Assembly: GCF_003026455.1 (NCBI RefSeq)
Contig: NZ_PYMB01000018.1
Coordinates: forward strand, 35,218-99,217
Direction: 5' to 3'
Length of the DNA stretch: 64,000 nucleotides
Source of the DNA: Photobacterium rosenbergii
Lineage (GTDB): Bacteria; Pseudomonadota; Gammaproteobacteria; Enterobacterales; Vibrionaceae
A model generated the notes under the pieces. It was not told the DNA's origin, did no database searches, and saw nothing but the letters and a program-made list of their open reading frames with translations. Both the position numbers and the translations under genes were made by a program. How positions within the stretch are numbered: the first letter of the stretch is position 1; every line of letters starts with the position of its first letter. Positions 35,549 to 44,510 of this stretch are shown in pieces.

Positions 35549-36832
35549 TTACTGCACGCTGCGCAGAACCGCTTTTAACTGCTCGAAATCATTGTCACGC
35601 TCAAGGGACAACAGTTCCATCGCATTGTGCTTGGCTAGCGGTCCAGGCAGGTCAATGTCTTTGCCTAGGATCTCATCCACCACTTCTTTGAATTTAGCCG
35701 GGTGGGCGGTACACAAGAACAAGCCTGTTTCGCCTTCAGCCAACTGCTCATTCAAGATACGGTAGGCAATCGCGCCGTGCGGTTCACACAAGTAGCCTTC
35801 TTGCTCCATCTCACGCAAGGTCTCAGCGGTCTGCTCATCATTAACTGCACCATAACCCAATTGGTCAAGGCCCCAGCCTTTGAGTCGGCACAGCTCTTCA
35901 ATACGTGGCCAGTTGTTTGGCTGACTGACATCCATAGCATTGGAGATAGTCGGCACCGTTGGCTCTGGTGTCCAGTTACCGGTTTGCAGGTAACGTGGCA
36001 CAGTGTCATTGACATTGGTGGCGGCAATGAAGCGCTTCACCGGTAGGCCAATGGCTTTGGCCAGCAAACCCGCTGTCAGGTTACCAAAGTTACCGCTTGG
36101 TACTGCAATCACCAGCTCCTCGCGCTTCTCTTTAGGCAACTGGGCAACCGCTTCGAAGTAGTAACAAATCTGGGCCAACAAACGGCTAATATTGATCGAG
36201 TTCGCCGAGTTGAGGCCCACTTCCTGACGCAACTCACTATCATCAAAGGCTTGCTTAACCAGCGACTGGCAATCATCAAAGGTGCCGTTAACCGCAACCG
36301 TCGAAATATTGCCGCCAAGGGTACAGAACAATTTTTCCTGCAGCGGGCTGATCTTACCCTTTGGATAAAGGATCACCACCTTGATGTTATCCATACCGTA
36401 AAACGCATGGGCCACGGCCGCACCGGTGTCACCCGAGGTGGCCGTAAGGATCGTGATTTTACCGTCACTCTCAGACACCGCAGCCAATGACTGGGCCATG
36501 AAACGGCCACCGAAGTCCTTGAAAGCCAGCGTCGGGCCATGGAAAAGCTCAAGGGCGTAAACCCCGTCTTTCACCGGCTTGATAGGCGCAGTGAACTGGA
36601 AGGCATTACCCACCATCTGGGAAACAGTTTCTGCCGCGAGTTCCTCACCGATAAATGCCGACAGAATCGCGGTACTGCGACTGACAAAGTCTTGCTCTAG
36701 TAGCGCATCGACATTATCGAAAGCCGGTAGGTCAGCAGGGAAAAACAAGCCTTGGTTGCTCCCCAACCCCTGGCGTACCGCCTGGCCGAACGAAACCTGC
36801 TCTTGGTGATCTTTTAGGTTATATAGCTTCAT
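35549..36832 (-). CDS. thrC: Threonine synthase
   Basis: A 427-residue PLP enzyme converting O-phosphohomoserine to threonine, the last step of the pathway. The PLP lysine is Lys105 in LAFKDFGGRF. Substrate motifs TATSGDTGAAVAHAFYG and VPSGNFGNLTAG bind PLP and phosphate. Length matches the E. coli enzyme (428). It begins two bases after thrB, so translation is coupled. The ATG at 36832 is fixed by the family N-terminus MKLYNLKDH. Confidence 0.98.
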   Translation of the reverse strand: MKLYNLKDHQEQVSFGQAVRQGLGSNQGLFFPADLPAFDNVDALLEQDFVSRSTAILSAFIGEELAAETVSQMVGNAFQFTAPIKPVKDGVYALELFHGPTLAFKDFGGRFMAQSLAAVSESDGKITILTATSGDTGAAVAHAFYGMDNIKVVILYPKGKISPLQEKLFCTLGGNISTVAVNGTFDDCQSLVKQAFDDSELRQEVGLNSANSINISRLLAQICYYFEAVAQLPKEKREELVIAVPSGNFGNLTAGLLAKAIGLPVKRFIAATNVNDTVPRYLQTGNWTPEPTVPTISNAMDVSQPNNWPRIEELCRLKGWGLDQLGYGAVNDEQTAETLREMEQEGYLCEPHGAIAYRILNEQLAEGETGLFLCTAHPAKFKEVVDEILGKDIDLPGPLAKHNAMELLSLERDNDFEQLKAVLRSVQ

Positions 36833-36834
36833 GG

Positions 36835-37791
36835 TTACAGCTCACTTCCTGTTACTCTTGAGCCCTGCCCGTCCAAACGACAGACATGGACGAATCCTTC
36901 TTCATTCTGAACATAATGATCTTGCAACCATCGTGCAATACGTTTTGCGACTTCAAGGTCGTCACATACGGTAAACATCGTCGGTCCCGAACCGGAGATC
37001 CCGCTAGCCAGAGCCCCTGCTTCCAGCGCATACTGCCGCGCTTTTGCAAAACCAGGCAGCAAACGCTCGCGATAGGGTTCAGCCACCACATCTTTGATCA
37101 TTTTTGCTGCCAGCTCTGGTTGGCCTGAATGACAAGCATGGATAAAGCCGCCTAGGTATCGGCCATGGGCAATGACATCCTGACGACGATATTGAGATGG
37201 CAAGATAGCACGAGCTTCTGCAGTCGGGACTTTGATCCCCGGATAGGCCATTACCCAGTACCAGTTATCGAAACATGGCACCTGCTGGCTGATGATCCCC
37301 AGCTCCTCGACCATAAATTGCAGCCCACCCAGATAACACGGGGCGACATTGTCGTAGTGCAAACTACCTGAAATCTCGGCTTCCATCTCCCCCATCAGGG
37401 CCAGCAATTCAGTTTCGTCGAGCGGTTGCTCATGAAAGCGGTTTAGCGCATCGAGCGCCGCAACAATCGAACAGGCACTTGAACCCAAGCCCGAACCGAT
37501 CGGCATGTTCTTTTCCAGTGTCAGGGCGACAGGTTTTAAAGCCGCCCCTTTTTTATCAAGCTCACGGGCAAATACTTGCCAGCAGCGGTAGACAATATTC
37601 TCTTCCGCCTGCTGGGGCAGTTTATCGACAAACGCCCCAACACAGTGCAACGAAAATGGCTGGGCCCCAGATTCCGCCAACACCCTGTCGCCAAGCAAAG
37701 TGCCATCGATAGGGGACACTGCGGCCCCCAGAACATCAAAACCGACACTGACATTGCCAATCGACGCCGGTGCATAAACCACTACACTCAT
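36835..37791 (-). CDS. thrB: Homoserine kinase
   Basis: A 318-residue GHMP-family kinase that phosphorylates homoserine. The GHMP ATP-binding loop is MPIGSGLGSSACSIVAAL (about 95-112), and the C-terminal GHMP motif is ASGISGSGPTMF. The N-terminal VYAPASIGNVSVGFDVLG is typical. It starts one base after the thrA stop and ends two bases before thrC, in the tightly packed thrABC order. Confidence 0.98.
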   Translation of the reverse strand: MSVVVYAPASIGNVSVGFDVLGAAVSPIDGTLLGDRVLAESGAQPFSLHCVGAFVDKLPQQAEENIVYRCWQVFARELDKKGAALKPVALTLEKNMPIGSGLGSSACSIVAALDALNRFHEQPLDETELLALMGEMEAEISGSLHYDNVAPCYLGGLQFMVEELGIISQQVPCFDNWYWVMAYPGIKVPTAEARAILPSQYRRQDVIAHGRYLGGFIHACHSGQPELAAKMIKDVVAEPYRERLLPGFAKARQYALEAGALASGISGSGPTMFTVCDDLEVAKRIARWLQDHYVQNEEGFVHVCRLDGQGSRVTGSEL

Positions 37792-37792
37792 C

Positions 37793-40252
37793 TTAAACTC
37801 CTAATTTCCAGCCCAGCGTACGCATCAAGTCGGCAAAGACCCCTGCAGCGGTTACTTCAGTACCGGCACCGTAACCTCGCAGTACCAATGGGATTGGCTG
37901 GTAGTAGCGGCTGTAGAAAGCCAGCGCATTCTCACCATCCTTAATCTTGAACATAGGGTCATCTGGATTGACCGCAGCAACCTTCACCGCACATTTGCCG
38001 TCTTTGATTTCACCGACATAGCGTAAAACCTTGCCCTCGCTGGCAGCTTCTTCAATTAAGTTGGCAAAGTAGGCATCCGCTTCAGGCAGGCGCGCCATGA
38101 AATCATCAACAGAGCCTTCGGCATCAAAGCCCGGCGGCAGGGCCTGCTCGACCACAACATCTTCCAGCTCAAGCGCCATGCCCGCTTCACGCGCTAGGAT
38201 AAGTAGCTTGCGCGCGACATCCATACCCGAGAGGTCTTCACGCGGGTCCGGCTCAGTGAAGCCGTTATTCCTAGCGACAGTCGTCGCTTCGCTAAAGCTC
38301 ATACCTTCATCAAGCTTGCCGAAGATAAAGGACAGCGAACCAGAGAGGATGCCCGAGAAACGCTCCAACTCATCACCGGCAGCCATCAGGTTCTGCAAGT
38401 TTTCAATAACTGGCAACCCGGCACCTACCGTGGTGTCATACATGAACTTACGGCGCATTGAGCGCGCAGCCTGACGCAACTGCTGGTAGTAAGCCATGCT
38501 GGCGGTATTGGCTTTCTTGTTCGGGGTGATCACGTGGAAGCCTGCTGACAGGAAGTCAACATACTGCTCGGCAATACCTTGGTCTGAGGTACAGTCAATC
38601 ACGATTGGGTTAATGACGTGGTTACGTTTCACCAACTGGATCATCCGTGCAAGGCTCAGAGGCTCGGAAACCTGGCCCATCGCGTCACGCCAGTTCTCCA
38701 GTGGAAGGCCATTGCCATCTAGTAGCAAACCTTTGCTGTTAGCCAAGCCGCACACCCGGATCACAATGCCATTCTCGGCCAGTTTCGCCTGCTGGCGCTG
38801 GATCTGATCCACCAACTCGCCACCGACACCACCAACACCAATAACAAAGACATCAAGGAAGTGTTGGCTGTTAAATAGGTTCTCGTGACATGCCTTGACT
38901 GACTCGGAAACCTTGTCGTCAGGGATCACCGCAGAAATCGCACGCTCGGAAGAGCCCTGGGCAATCGCTACGATATTAACGTCTACTTCAGATAGCGAGG
39001 TAAAGAAACGGGAAGCCACACCACGGGACGTTCGCATACCGTCACCGACCAAAGTCACGATCGCAACGTTATCCATAAATTCGACAGGCTCAAGCAGGCC
39101 TTCTTTCAGCTCCAGCTCAAAGTGATCCTTTAGAGCTCGCTGGGCTGCCAATTTGTCCTCACTCTCGATACAGAAACTGATGCTGTACTCCGACGAAGAC
39201 TGGGTGATCAACACAATCGACACGCCGGCCGATGACATCGCACCAAACACACGTGCGGCCATGCCAACCATACCTTTCATCCCCGGACCTGACACATTGA
39301 CCATGGTCAGATCTTTCAGGGTAGTGATCCCCTTGATATCGAGCTTATCTTCACCGGTATCAAGGCCGATCAGCGAACCGGCTCCCTGTGGGTTGAAACT
39401 GTTCTTGATCAAGCAAGGAATGTGGAACTGGGCGATCGGGGCAATAGTTTTCGGGTGCAATACCGATGCACCAAAATAAGATAGCTCCATCGCTTCTTGG
39501 TAACTCAGGGATTTAAGCAATCGGGCATCAGGAACCAAACGAGGATCACAGCTGTAAACGCCATCGACATCGGTCCAGATCTCACAGCATTCCGCACGTA
39601 GGCACGCTGCCAGTACCGCTGCCGAATAGTCCGAACCATTACGGCCGAGGGTCACCAACTCCCCTTTCTCGTTGCCAGCCGTAAAGCCCGGCATGATGTT
39701 GACATGGTCTTGCGGCAACGGGTTTTGGCGGAAGTTCTGGGTAGAGGCTTCAATATCAACGTGGGCTTCGAGGTAATCACCGTTTGCCAACAAGTACGCA
39801 ACCGGATCAATCAGGCTCGCCTGATGGCCTTTGGCCTGCAGCAGCGACTGCATCATGACAATCGACAGCCTTTCACCCTTACTGATGATTTTGGCGTAGA
39901 CATTATCAGGGCATAGGCCTAGCAACTTGATACCGTGGACGTATTGCTTCAACTGGCCCAGTGAACTGGCTAATTTGGCATCTAGGGCCTCTTTGTCAAA
40001 GCCCGGCTCTACTGCTTTGAGGCCTGCCAGAAGTTCATTGAATACCGCTTCCAGATCGGTCAGTTGTACATCCGCCTCACCAAACTGGATACTATTTTCA
40101 ATCACTGACACCAATTTATTGGTGACTTTACCCGGTGCCGACAGCACCACTGAAACTGGCCCCTGCTGGGCATTATTGGCGATGATATCTGCTGCTCGAG
40201 AAAACCTATCAGCATCGGCCAACGATGAACCACCAAACTTTAATACTCGCAT
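37793..40252 (-). CDS. thrA: Bifunctional aspartokinase / homoserine dehydrogenase I
   Basis: An 819-residue fusion enzyme catalysing the first and third steps from aspartate to homoserine. The aspartokinase domain starts with KFGGSSLAD (5-13) and includes FTAGNEKGELVTLGRNGSDY. Two ACT domains follow (about 315-460), where threonine inhibits. The homoserine dehydrogenase domain begins with the NAD loop VIGVGGVGGE (about 469-478). Length matches E. coli ThrA (820). It is preceded by the thr attenuator and leader. Confidence 0.98.
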   Translation of the reverse strand: MRVLKFGGSSLADADRFSRAADIIANNAQQGPVSVVLSAPGKVTNKLVSVIENSIQFGEADVQLTDLEAVFNELLAGLKAVEPGFDKEALDAKLASSLGQLKQYVHGIKLLGLCPDNVYAKIISKGERLSIVMMQSLLQAKGHQASLIDPVAYLLANGDYLEAHVDIEASTQNFRQNPLPQDHVNIMPGFTAGNEKGELVTLGRNGSDYSAAVLAACLRAECCEIWTDVDGVYSCDPRLVPDARLLKSLSYQEAMELSYFGASVLHPKTIAPIAQFHIPCLIKNSFNPQGAGSLIGLDTGEDKLDIKGITTLKDLTMVNVSGPGMKGMVGMAARVFGAMSSAGVSIVLITQSSSEYSISFCIESEDKLAAQRALKDHFELELKEGLLEPVEFMDNVAIVTLVGDGMRTSRGVASRFFTSLSEVDVNIVAIAQGSSERAISAVIPDDKVSESVKACHENLFNSQHFLDVFVIGVGGVGGELVDQIQRQQAKLAENGIVIRVCGLANSKGLLLDGNGLPLENWRDAMGQVSEPLSLARMIQLVKRNHVINPIVIDCTSDQGIAEQYVDFLSAGFHVITPNKKANTASMAYYQQLRQAARSMRRKFMYDTTVGAGLPVIENLQNLMAAGDELERFSGILSGSLSFIFGKLDEGMSFSEATTVARNNGFTEPDPREDLSGMDVARKLLILAREAGMALELEDVVVEQALPPGFDAEGSVDDFMARLPEADAYFANLIEEAASEGKVLRYVGEIKDGKCAVKVAAVNPDDPMFKIKDGENALAFYSRYYQPIPLVLRGYGAGTEVTAAGVFADLMRTLGWKLGV

Positions 40253-40321
40253 TCCCTACTCCCACAACTTCCTAAAACGTGCCCCCGGGGACTCTTTGCC
40301 ACTCCAGGATGAAAAATCTGG

Positions 40322-40358
40322 TTAAAAAAAAGCCCACATCTTTTTGGGATGTGGGCTT
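40322..40358 (-). terminator. thr operon attenuator
   Basis: Stem AGCCCACATC (40331-40340) with GATGTGGGCT (40348-40357), then a run of seven or eight T residues on the minus strand (40330-40323). It lies between the leader peptide stop and thrA and is the expected transcription attenuator. Confidence 0.95.
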
Positions 40359-40379
40359 TTTTTGCAATTCTTTCGCGCA

Positions 40380-40451
40380 TCAGCCCACCCCAGCAATCAT
40401 GGTGCCGGTAATAATAATGGTGGTTGTATTCATGCTGAATGCGTTAAACAT
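40380..40451 (-). CDS. thrL: thr operon leader peptide
   Basis: A 23-residue frame beginning MFNAFSMN and continuing TTTIIITGTM, then IAGVG and stop. Consecutive threonine and isoleucine codons (TTT, III, T, T, I) are the sensing element of thr attenuation: stalling for lack of charged tRNA-Thr or tRNA-Ile prevents the terminator at 40322-40358. AGGA lies five bases before the ATG. The C-terminal GVG recalls the E. coli ThrL ending GAG. Confidence 0.93.
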   Translation of the reverse strand: MFNAFSMNTTTIIITGTMIAGVG

Positions 40452-40742
40452 AGGTGTCCTAAAAAGATAACCAATATATGTATGCATTTACGTTTACCGT
40501 AATCATTTTCCCGAGTCAACCTTATTTTCACAACGAGATGTCTATTTAACTAGCAAAATGCAGGTAAAACTAGCGATATAGCTATACCATTGAGGCATGG
40601 TTAGTATCATTTTATTGCAGTTAACTAAAACACCATGCATAGTAGATATGGTGAATAATTAATCAATTCGGGATGATGCGCCTGAGCTTGGTAGCAATGT
40701 GTCGCTACTTGTAGGCTAACTTGAGAAGAATAGGGAGTTCGG
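40452..40742. other. Divergent promoter region thrL/aceK
   Basis: About 290 AT-rich bases between the thr leader and aceK. It must hold both promoters. I could not pick out convincing -35/-10 pairs or a named operator. Confidence 0.5.
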
Positions 40743-42461
40743 ATGACAGCTGCAATGGAACAACTTGTCGCCCATACGATTCTGCAAGGTTTCGATGCCA
40801 TGTATGGCCGATTTTTGGATGTTACCGCCGGTGCGCAGGAGCGCTTCGAAAGCCAGAACTGGCCAGCCGTGCAACAGGCCCTGAAAACCCGGATCAAGTT
40901 CTACGATCATCATGTTGGCCTTGTCACTAGCCAAATTACCATCATGCTCGGCAAACGCTACGCCAACCACGCATTCCTGATGGCTGTCAAAAATGCCTAC
41001 GAGGACCTACTGCTCGATTACCCCCGCTACGATATTGCGGAAAGCTTCTTCAATTCTGTCTATTGCCGGATCTTCGAGCACCGAAATATCAAACGCGACA
41101 AGTTGTTTGTCCATAGTTCCCAAGAAGGCCGTATTCCCATTTACCCGACGAACCTCAGCCGCCTTTACAACACCGGGGCGACGCTCGATACCCTGCTGGG
41201 CCGGATCCTTGATGATACGCCGTTCAGCCTTGAGTGGGAGGACAAGCAACGGGATATCCAGTTACTTGGCGATCGTATCAGCCACCACCTTGCAGCATTT
41301 GGCAATCCACCGCCGGTGATCGAAATGATCCGGGAGCCCTTTTTCCGCAACAAGGCAGCCTACCTGGTAGGAAGGATCCGGTTCGACGACCATAACCACC
41401 TCCCTATTGTGCTACCTATTCTGACCACCAACGAAAACAAGCTGTATGTCGATGCCTGTCTGGTTGATGTCGATGCGGTCAGTATCCTGTTTGGCTTCGC
41501 CCGTTCTTATTTCATGGTGTATGCGCCAGCCCCAGCCGCTCTGGTGCGTTTCCTCAGCGAGCTAATGCCAAACAAAACCAAGGCCGAGCTCTATACCGCA
41601 ATAGGCTGCCAGAAACACGGCAAAACCGAGCTATACCGCGAGTTCCTCCATCATATCGAGCATTCCGATGACCAGTTCGTGTTGGCACCGGGTATCAAAG
41701 GTATGGTGATGTCGGTGTTCACCCTGCCGTCCTATGGTTTCGTATTTAAGATCATCAAAGACAAATTTGCACCACAGAAAGAGATAAGCCACGCCGTGGT
41801 GAAACAGAAATACCGGCTGGTAAAAGAGCACGACCGGGTTGGGCGAATGGCCGATACCCAGGAATACCGCAACTTTACTTTCGACCGCCACCGCTTCAGC
41901 GATGAGTTGCTAGAAGAATTGCTCAACGTCGCCCCGTCTATTGTTAAGGTGACCGAGAAAGAAATCTTGATCAAGCACCTGTATATCGAACGGCGGATGA
42001 TCCCGTTCAACCTGTATATTGAACAAGCCAATGATGATGATCTGCGTCATGCGGTCGACGAGTACGGCAAAGCCATCAAACAACTGGCAGCGGCCAATAT
42101 CTTCCCCGGTGATATGTTATTCAAGAACTTCGGTGTAACCCGCCATAAGCGGGTGGTTTTCTATGATTATGATGAGATTAGCTACATGACGGAGATGAAT
42201 TTCCGCCAGATCCCACCACCACGCTATCCAGAAGACGAAATGGCAGCAGAGCCTTGGTACAGTGTCGGGATCAATGATGTCTTCCCTGAAGAGTTTCGGA
42301 CCTTCCTGTTGATCAACCCGAAAGTGAGGCAGCTTTTCAACGAGCTGCACAGTGATCTGTTCGAGCCCCAATATTGGCAGCAATTACAAAGTAACATCGA
42401 AGAAGGCAAATTCGAAGATGTCTTCCCTTACAGCAACCACCAGCGACTCAGTTCAGGGTAA
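40743..42461 (+). CDS. aceK: Isocitrate dehydrogenase kinase/phosphatase
   Basis: A 572-residue bifunctional enzyme that phosphorylates and dephosphorylates isocitrate dehydrogenase, directing carbon to the glyoxylate bypass during growth on acetate or fatty acids. The ATP-binding loop and kinase N-lobe are in LAPGIKGMVMSVFTLPSYGF, followed by IIKDKF. The catalytic part of the C-lobe contains NIFPGDMLFKNFGVTRH and VVFYDYDEI. The length fits E. coli AceK (578). Unlike in enterics it is not next to aceB-aceA but stands alone, divergent from thr. Confidence 0.97.
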   Translation: MTAAMEQLVAHTILQGFDAMYGRFLDVTAGAQERFESQNWPAVQQALKTRIKFYDHHVGLVTSQITIMLGKRYANHAFLMAVKNAYEDLLLDYPRYDIAESFFNSVYCRIFEHRNIKRDKLFVHSSQEGRIPIYPTNLSRLYNTGATLDTLLGRILDDTPFSLEWEDKQRDIQLLGDRISHHLAAFGNPPPVIEMIREPFFRNKAAYLVGRIRFDDHNHLPIVLPILTTNENKLYVDACLVDVDAVSILFGFARSYFMVYAPAPAALVRFLSELMPNKTKAELYTAIGCQKHGKTELYREFLHHIEHSDDQFVLAPGIKGMVMSVFTLPSYGFVFKIIKDKFAPQKEISHAVVKQKYRLVKEHDRVGRMADTQEYRNFTFDRHRFSDELLEELLNVAPSIVKVTEKEILIKHLYIERRMIPFNLYIEQANDDDLRHAVDEYGKAIKQLAAANIFPGDMLFKNFGVTRHKRVVFYDYDEISYMTEMNFRQIPPPRYPEDEMAAEPWYSVGINDVFPEEFRTFLLINPKVRQLFNELHSDLFEPQYWQQLQSNIEEGKFEDVFPYSNHQRLSSG

Positions 42462-42594
42462 GGGAGTTGCTAAATAGGGCAGAATGTCTCAGCAATGCAA
42501 AACCGTTGTGTCATTTTTGTACTAATTGGCCTAGTATTATTTTGTTAAGGAAACATAACAAAATATCACAACAATAAATCAGGGAAGGTGATGA

Positions 42595-43053
42595 ATGCGT
42601 ACATGGCTAATCACGATTGCCCTGCTGGTAGTGGCGTTACCAACAACAGCAGCAGAAAGCAGGCTATTTAACATACTTGACGATAATTCGTCTTCTGGGT
42701 GGTTCATGTCATCCCAGTCCAAAGGTGCAGAGCAGTTCGATCTCTGGCAAATCGACAGCGGCTACGCCTACTCTATCTCAGATAATACCGAGCTTTACCT
42801 AAGTACCCGCTTAAAAAGCGGCAACGAAAACCAATCAGCCAGCCGTGGGATGCTATCCGGTGTTAAGTATAGTTTTTCCCCAAAACTGAGCTTACAAAGC
42901 GCCGTGACTTCCGAAACGCAGAACCAAGACACAGTGATGGGTGTTGAGGTGTCTAGTCAGTATGAAGTCACGGAGAGACTAAACCTGCATGCCACGCTCG
43001 ACTACGAAGCACTGGAGCAAATATACCAATTTGGGATTGGTTTTCGTTTCTAG
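42595..43053 (+). CDS. Small exported, probably outer-membrane, beta-rich protein
   Basis: A 152-residue protein with a clear signal peptide (about residues 1-20, hydrophobic ITIALLVVALPTTAAES). The mature part alternates polar and hydrophobic residues in strands (TELYLSTRLKSG, MLSGVKYSFSPKLSL, GVEVSSQYEV) and ends in phenylalanine (GIGFRF), as outer-membrane barrels do. At about 130 mature residues it would be a very small barrel or part of one. GGAAGGTG lies about ten bases upstream. No family recognised. Confidence 0.75.
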   Translation: MRTWLITIALLVVALPTTAAESRLFNILDDNSSSGWFMSSQSKGAEQFDLWQIDSGYAYSISDNTELYLSTRLKSGNENQSASRGMLSGVKYSFSPKLSLQSAVTSETQNQDTVMGVEVSSQYEVTERLNLHATLDYEALEQIYQFGIGFRF

Positions 43054-43087
43054 CGCTTCTGGCAGCTAAAGCAGATAAAGAAACAAC

Positions 43088-43114
43088 AACGCCTGGTTAT
43101 GCCAGGCGTTTTGC
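43088..43114 (+). terminator. Terminator between the exported protein gene and rraA
   Basis: Stem AACGCCTGG-TTATG-CCAGGCGTT followed by a short T-run, between converging genes. Confidence 0.75.
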
Positions 43115-43144
43115 TATTTGAACCATTGTTGCTAAGCCTATCAA

Positions 43145-43642
43145 TCATCCATTGATGGCCGATAGATCTAGGGGCTGCTTACTAAAAACTACCCCGTTGA
43201 GATCGGCGTAAACCATATCCCCCGGGTAGACCAAGGTATGGGCAACAGTAAGGGTGACATTTTCCTCACCAGTCTGGCGCTTAACTGTTTTAACTGGGCA
43301 GGTCGCCAGTGCTTTAACCCCAATATCCAATGTCGAAATGATCCCGACATCCCGTGCAGCCCCATTAATGATGATCCCTTCCCAGCCATTTTTCTGGGCC
43401 AACATCGCCAATTGGTCGCCTAGCAACGCTTTATTACAAGAAGCATGGCCGTCGATAAATAACACTTTGCCCTTGCCATCACGGGAGATGATGTCGCGTA
43501 CCAAACTATTATCTTCAAAGCACCGCAAGGTGACTACCTCACCATAAAATACCGTCCGGCCACCATAGTTGTTTAAGGTCAACGGTAACCAACGCACTTC
43601 CTGTTCAAAGTTATCGCACAAGTCCGGGGTCAAATCTTTCAT
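43145..43642 (-). CDS. rraA: RraA family protein (RNase E inhibitor type)
   Basis: A 165-residue member of the RraA/MenG-like family (PF03737). E. coli RraA binds RNase E and slows RNA decay; other members are aldolases. The family core KVLFIDGHASCNKALLGDQL, GWEGIIINGAARD and DIGVKAL is clear. I infer the RNase-regulator role from overall similarity and length, and from the location between a small exported protein and arcA that I recall for Vibrio rraA. ATG 43642 has AAAGGAG upstream. A metal-dependent aldolase activity cannot be excluded. Confidence 0.85.
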   Translation of the reverse strand: MKDLTPDLCDNFEQEVRWLPLTLNNYGGRTVFYGEVVTLRCFEDNSLVRDIISRDGKGKVLFIDGHASCNKALLGDQLAMLAQKNGWEGIIINGAARDVGIISTLDIGVKALATCPVKTVKRQTGEENVTLTVAHTLVYPGDMVYADLNGVVFSKQPLDLSAING

Positions 43643-43714
43643 TGCAGGCTCCTTTGTTATATTTGTGGCCTTCCCTTTCCAAGGCCGTTTCTTCCCCAGC
43701 TCCTTGGGGTTACG

Positions 43715-44116
43715 TTAAGTGTAGAGAAAGCTCGGCCAATCACCCAATCTTTGTGTTTCAACTCCGTCGAGTAAAACTGGCACTAAAAACAGCTCGTTAT
43801 CTTCGACCCAATAAATCGCGTTCTGCCCCCAACGTTTGGCTTCCCGGCATGCTTCCGCCTTGCTCATCGGGACGATAAACCCCAACTCATGCCATTGCCC
43901 ATCCGGGGCACTGCAACTTATTGGCAGTACGCCTTCAACTTGAGATTTGAGCGCCAGCTCCAACTTTTGGTGACGGACGAGATTGTCTTTCTTGCTAAGA
44001 ACGATGCTTCTCGGATTAAATGCTGTTAGAATTGCAAAGCAAGGGTAAACAGGGTGTTGCTTAAGATTAAAGATGATCGATTGGTAGCTACACCATAGTG
44101 ATTTTTTTTCACACAT
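43715..44116 (-). CDS. DUF3293 domain protein
   Basis: A 133-residue cytoplasmic protein resembling the DUF3293 family (from memory); such proteins have an FAILTAFNPRS motif near the N-terminus, seen here at about residues 27-37. It ends GDWPSFLYT and has a conserved-looking WGQNAIYWVED segment. I choose ATG 44116, with AGGTG about ten bases upstream; the longer frame start adds 32 unlike residues. It is divergent from arcA, and a perfect FNR box lies between the two. Function unknown. Confidence 0.78.
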   Translation of the reverse strand: MCEKKSLWCSYQSIIFNLKQHPVYPCFAILTAFNPRSIVLSKKDNLVRHQKLELALKSQVEGVLPISCSAPDGQWHELGFIVPMSKAEACREAKRWGQNAIYWVEDNELFLVPVLLDGVETQRLGDWPSFLYT

Positions 44117-44198
44117 AGAAAGTGACACCTGAGGGACGATGCATTTTTTTGTAGCGAATGTTAAACAAAGTAGAGAGTCGTAATACACTTCATACTGT

Positions 44199-44212
44199 TT
44201 GATGTAAATCAA
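44199..44212. promoter_or_regulatory. FNR box upstream of arcA
   Basis: TTGATGTAAATCAA matches the FNR consensus TTGAT-N4-ATCAA perfectly. It is centred 305 bases before the arcA start and about 90 bases before the divergent DUF3293 gene, so it could act on either. E. coli arcA is activated by FNR. A TATATT -10-like element lies at 44248-44253. Confidence 0.7.
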
Positions 44213-44510
44213 TAAAGTGCCCGAAAGCAGCGCGGAAACAAAGCACTTATATTGTTAGCGAGCTGTTAAGTGAATACAATCGTCGCCATCCCACGGAAAT
44301 TGTAGCCAATGCCCCTAAGTTTGGGCTTTTTCAGCGCAAATCATCATGTCATGATGAGCTGAATAAATGGATGGCGTACCAACAGGAAACCGAGAAAATA
44401 CAACCAAGCACGTATTTCTCCCAAGTTTTTGCCTGTATGTGAATTTTTTATATAGAATTTTACTATTCTGTTTTTGACCAGATTCCGTTTTTAGAAATTA
44501 GGTACTGCCA

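Noticed and set aside
44248..44442. Stop-free plus-strand frame of about 65 codons before arcA (reads LLSEYNRRHPTEIV and on)
   Set aside because: It looks protein-like but has no ATG, GTG or TTG start near its beginning and overlaps the arcA promoter and leader. It could be a gene remnant, but chance openness is not excluded.
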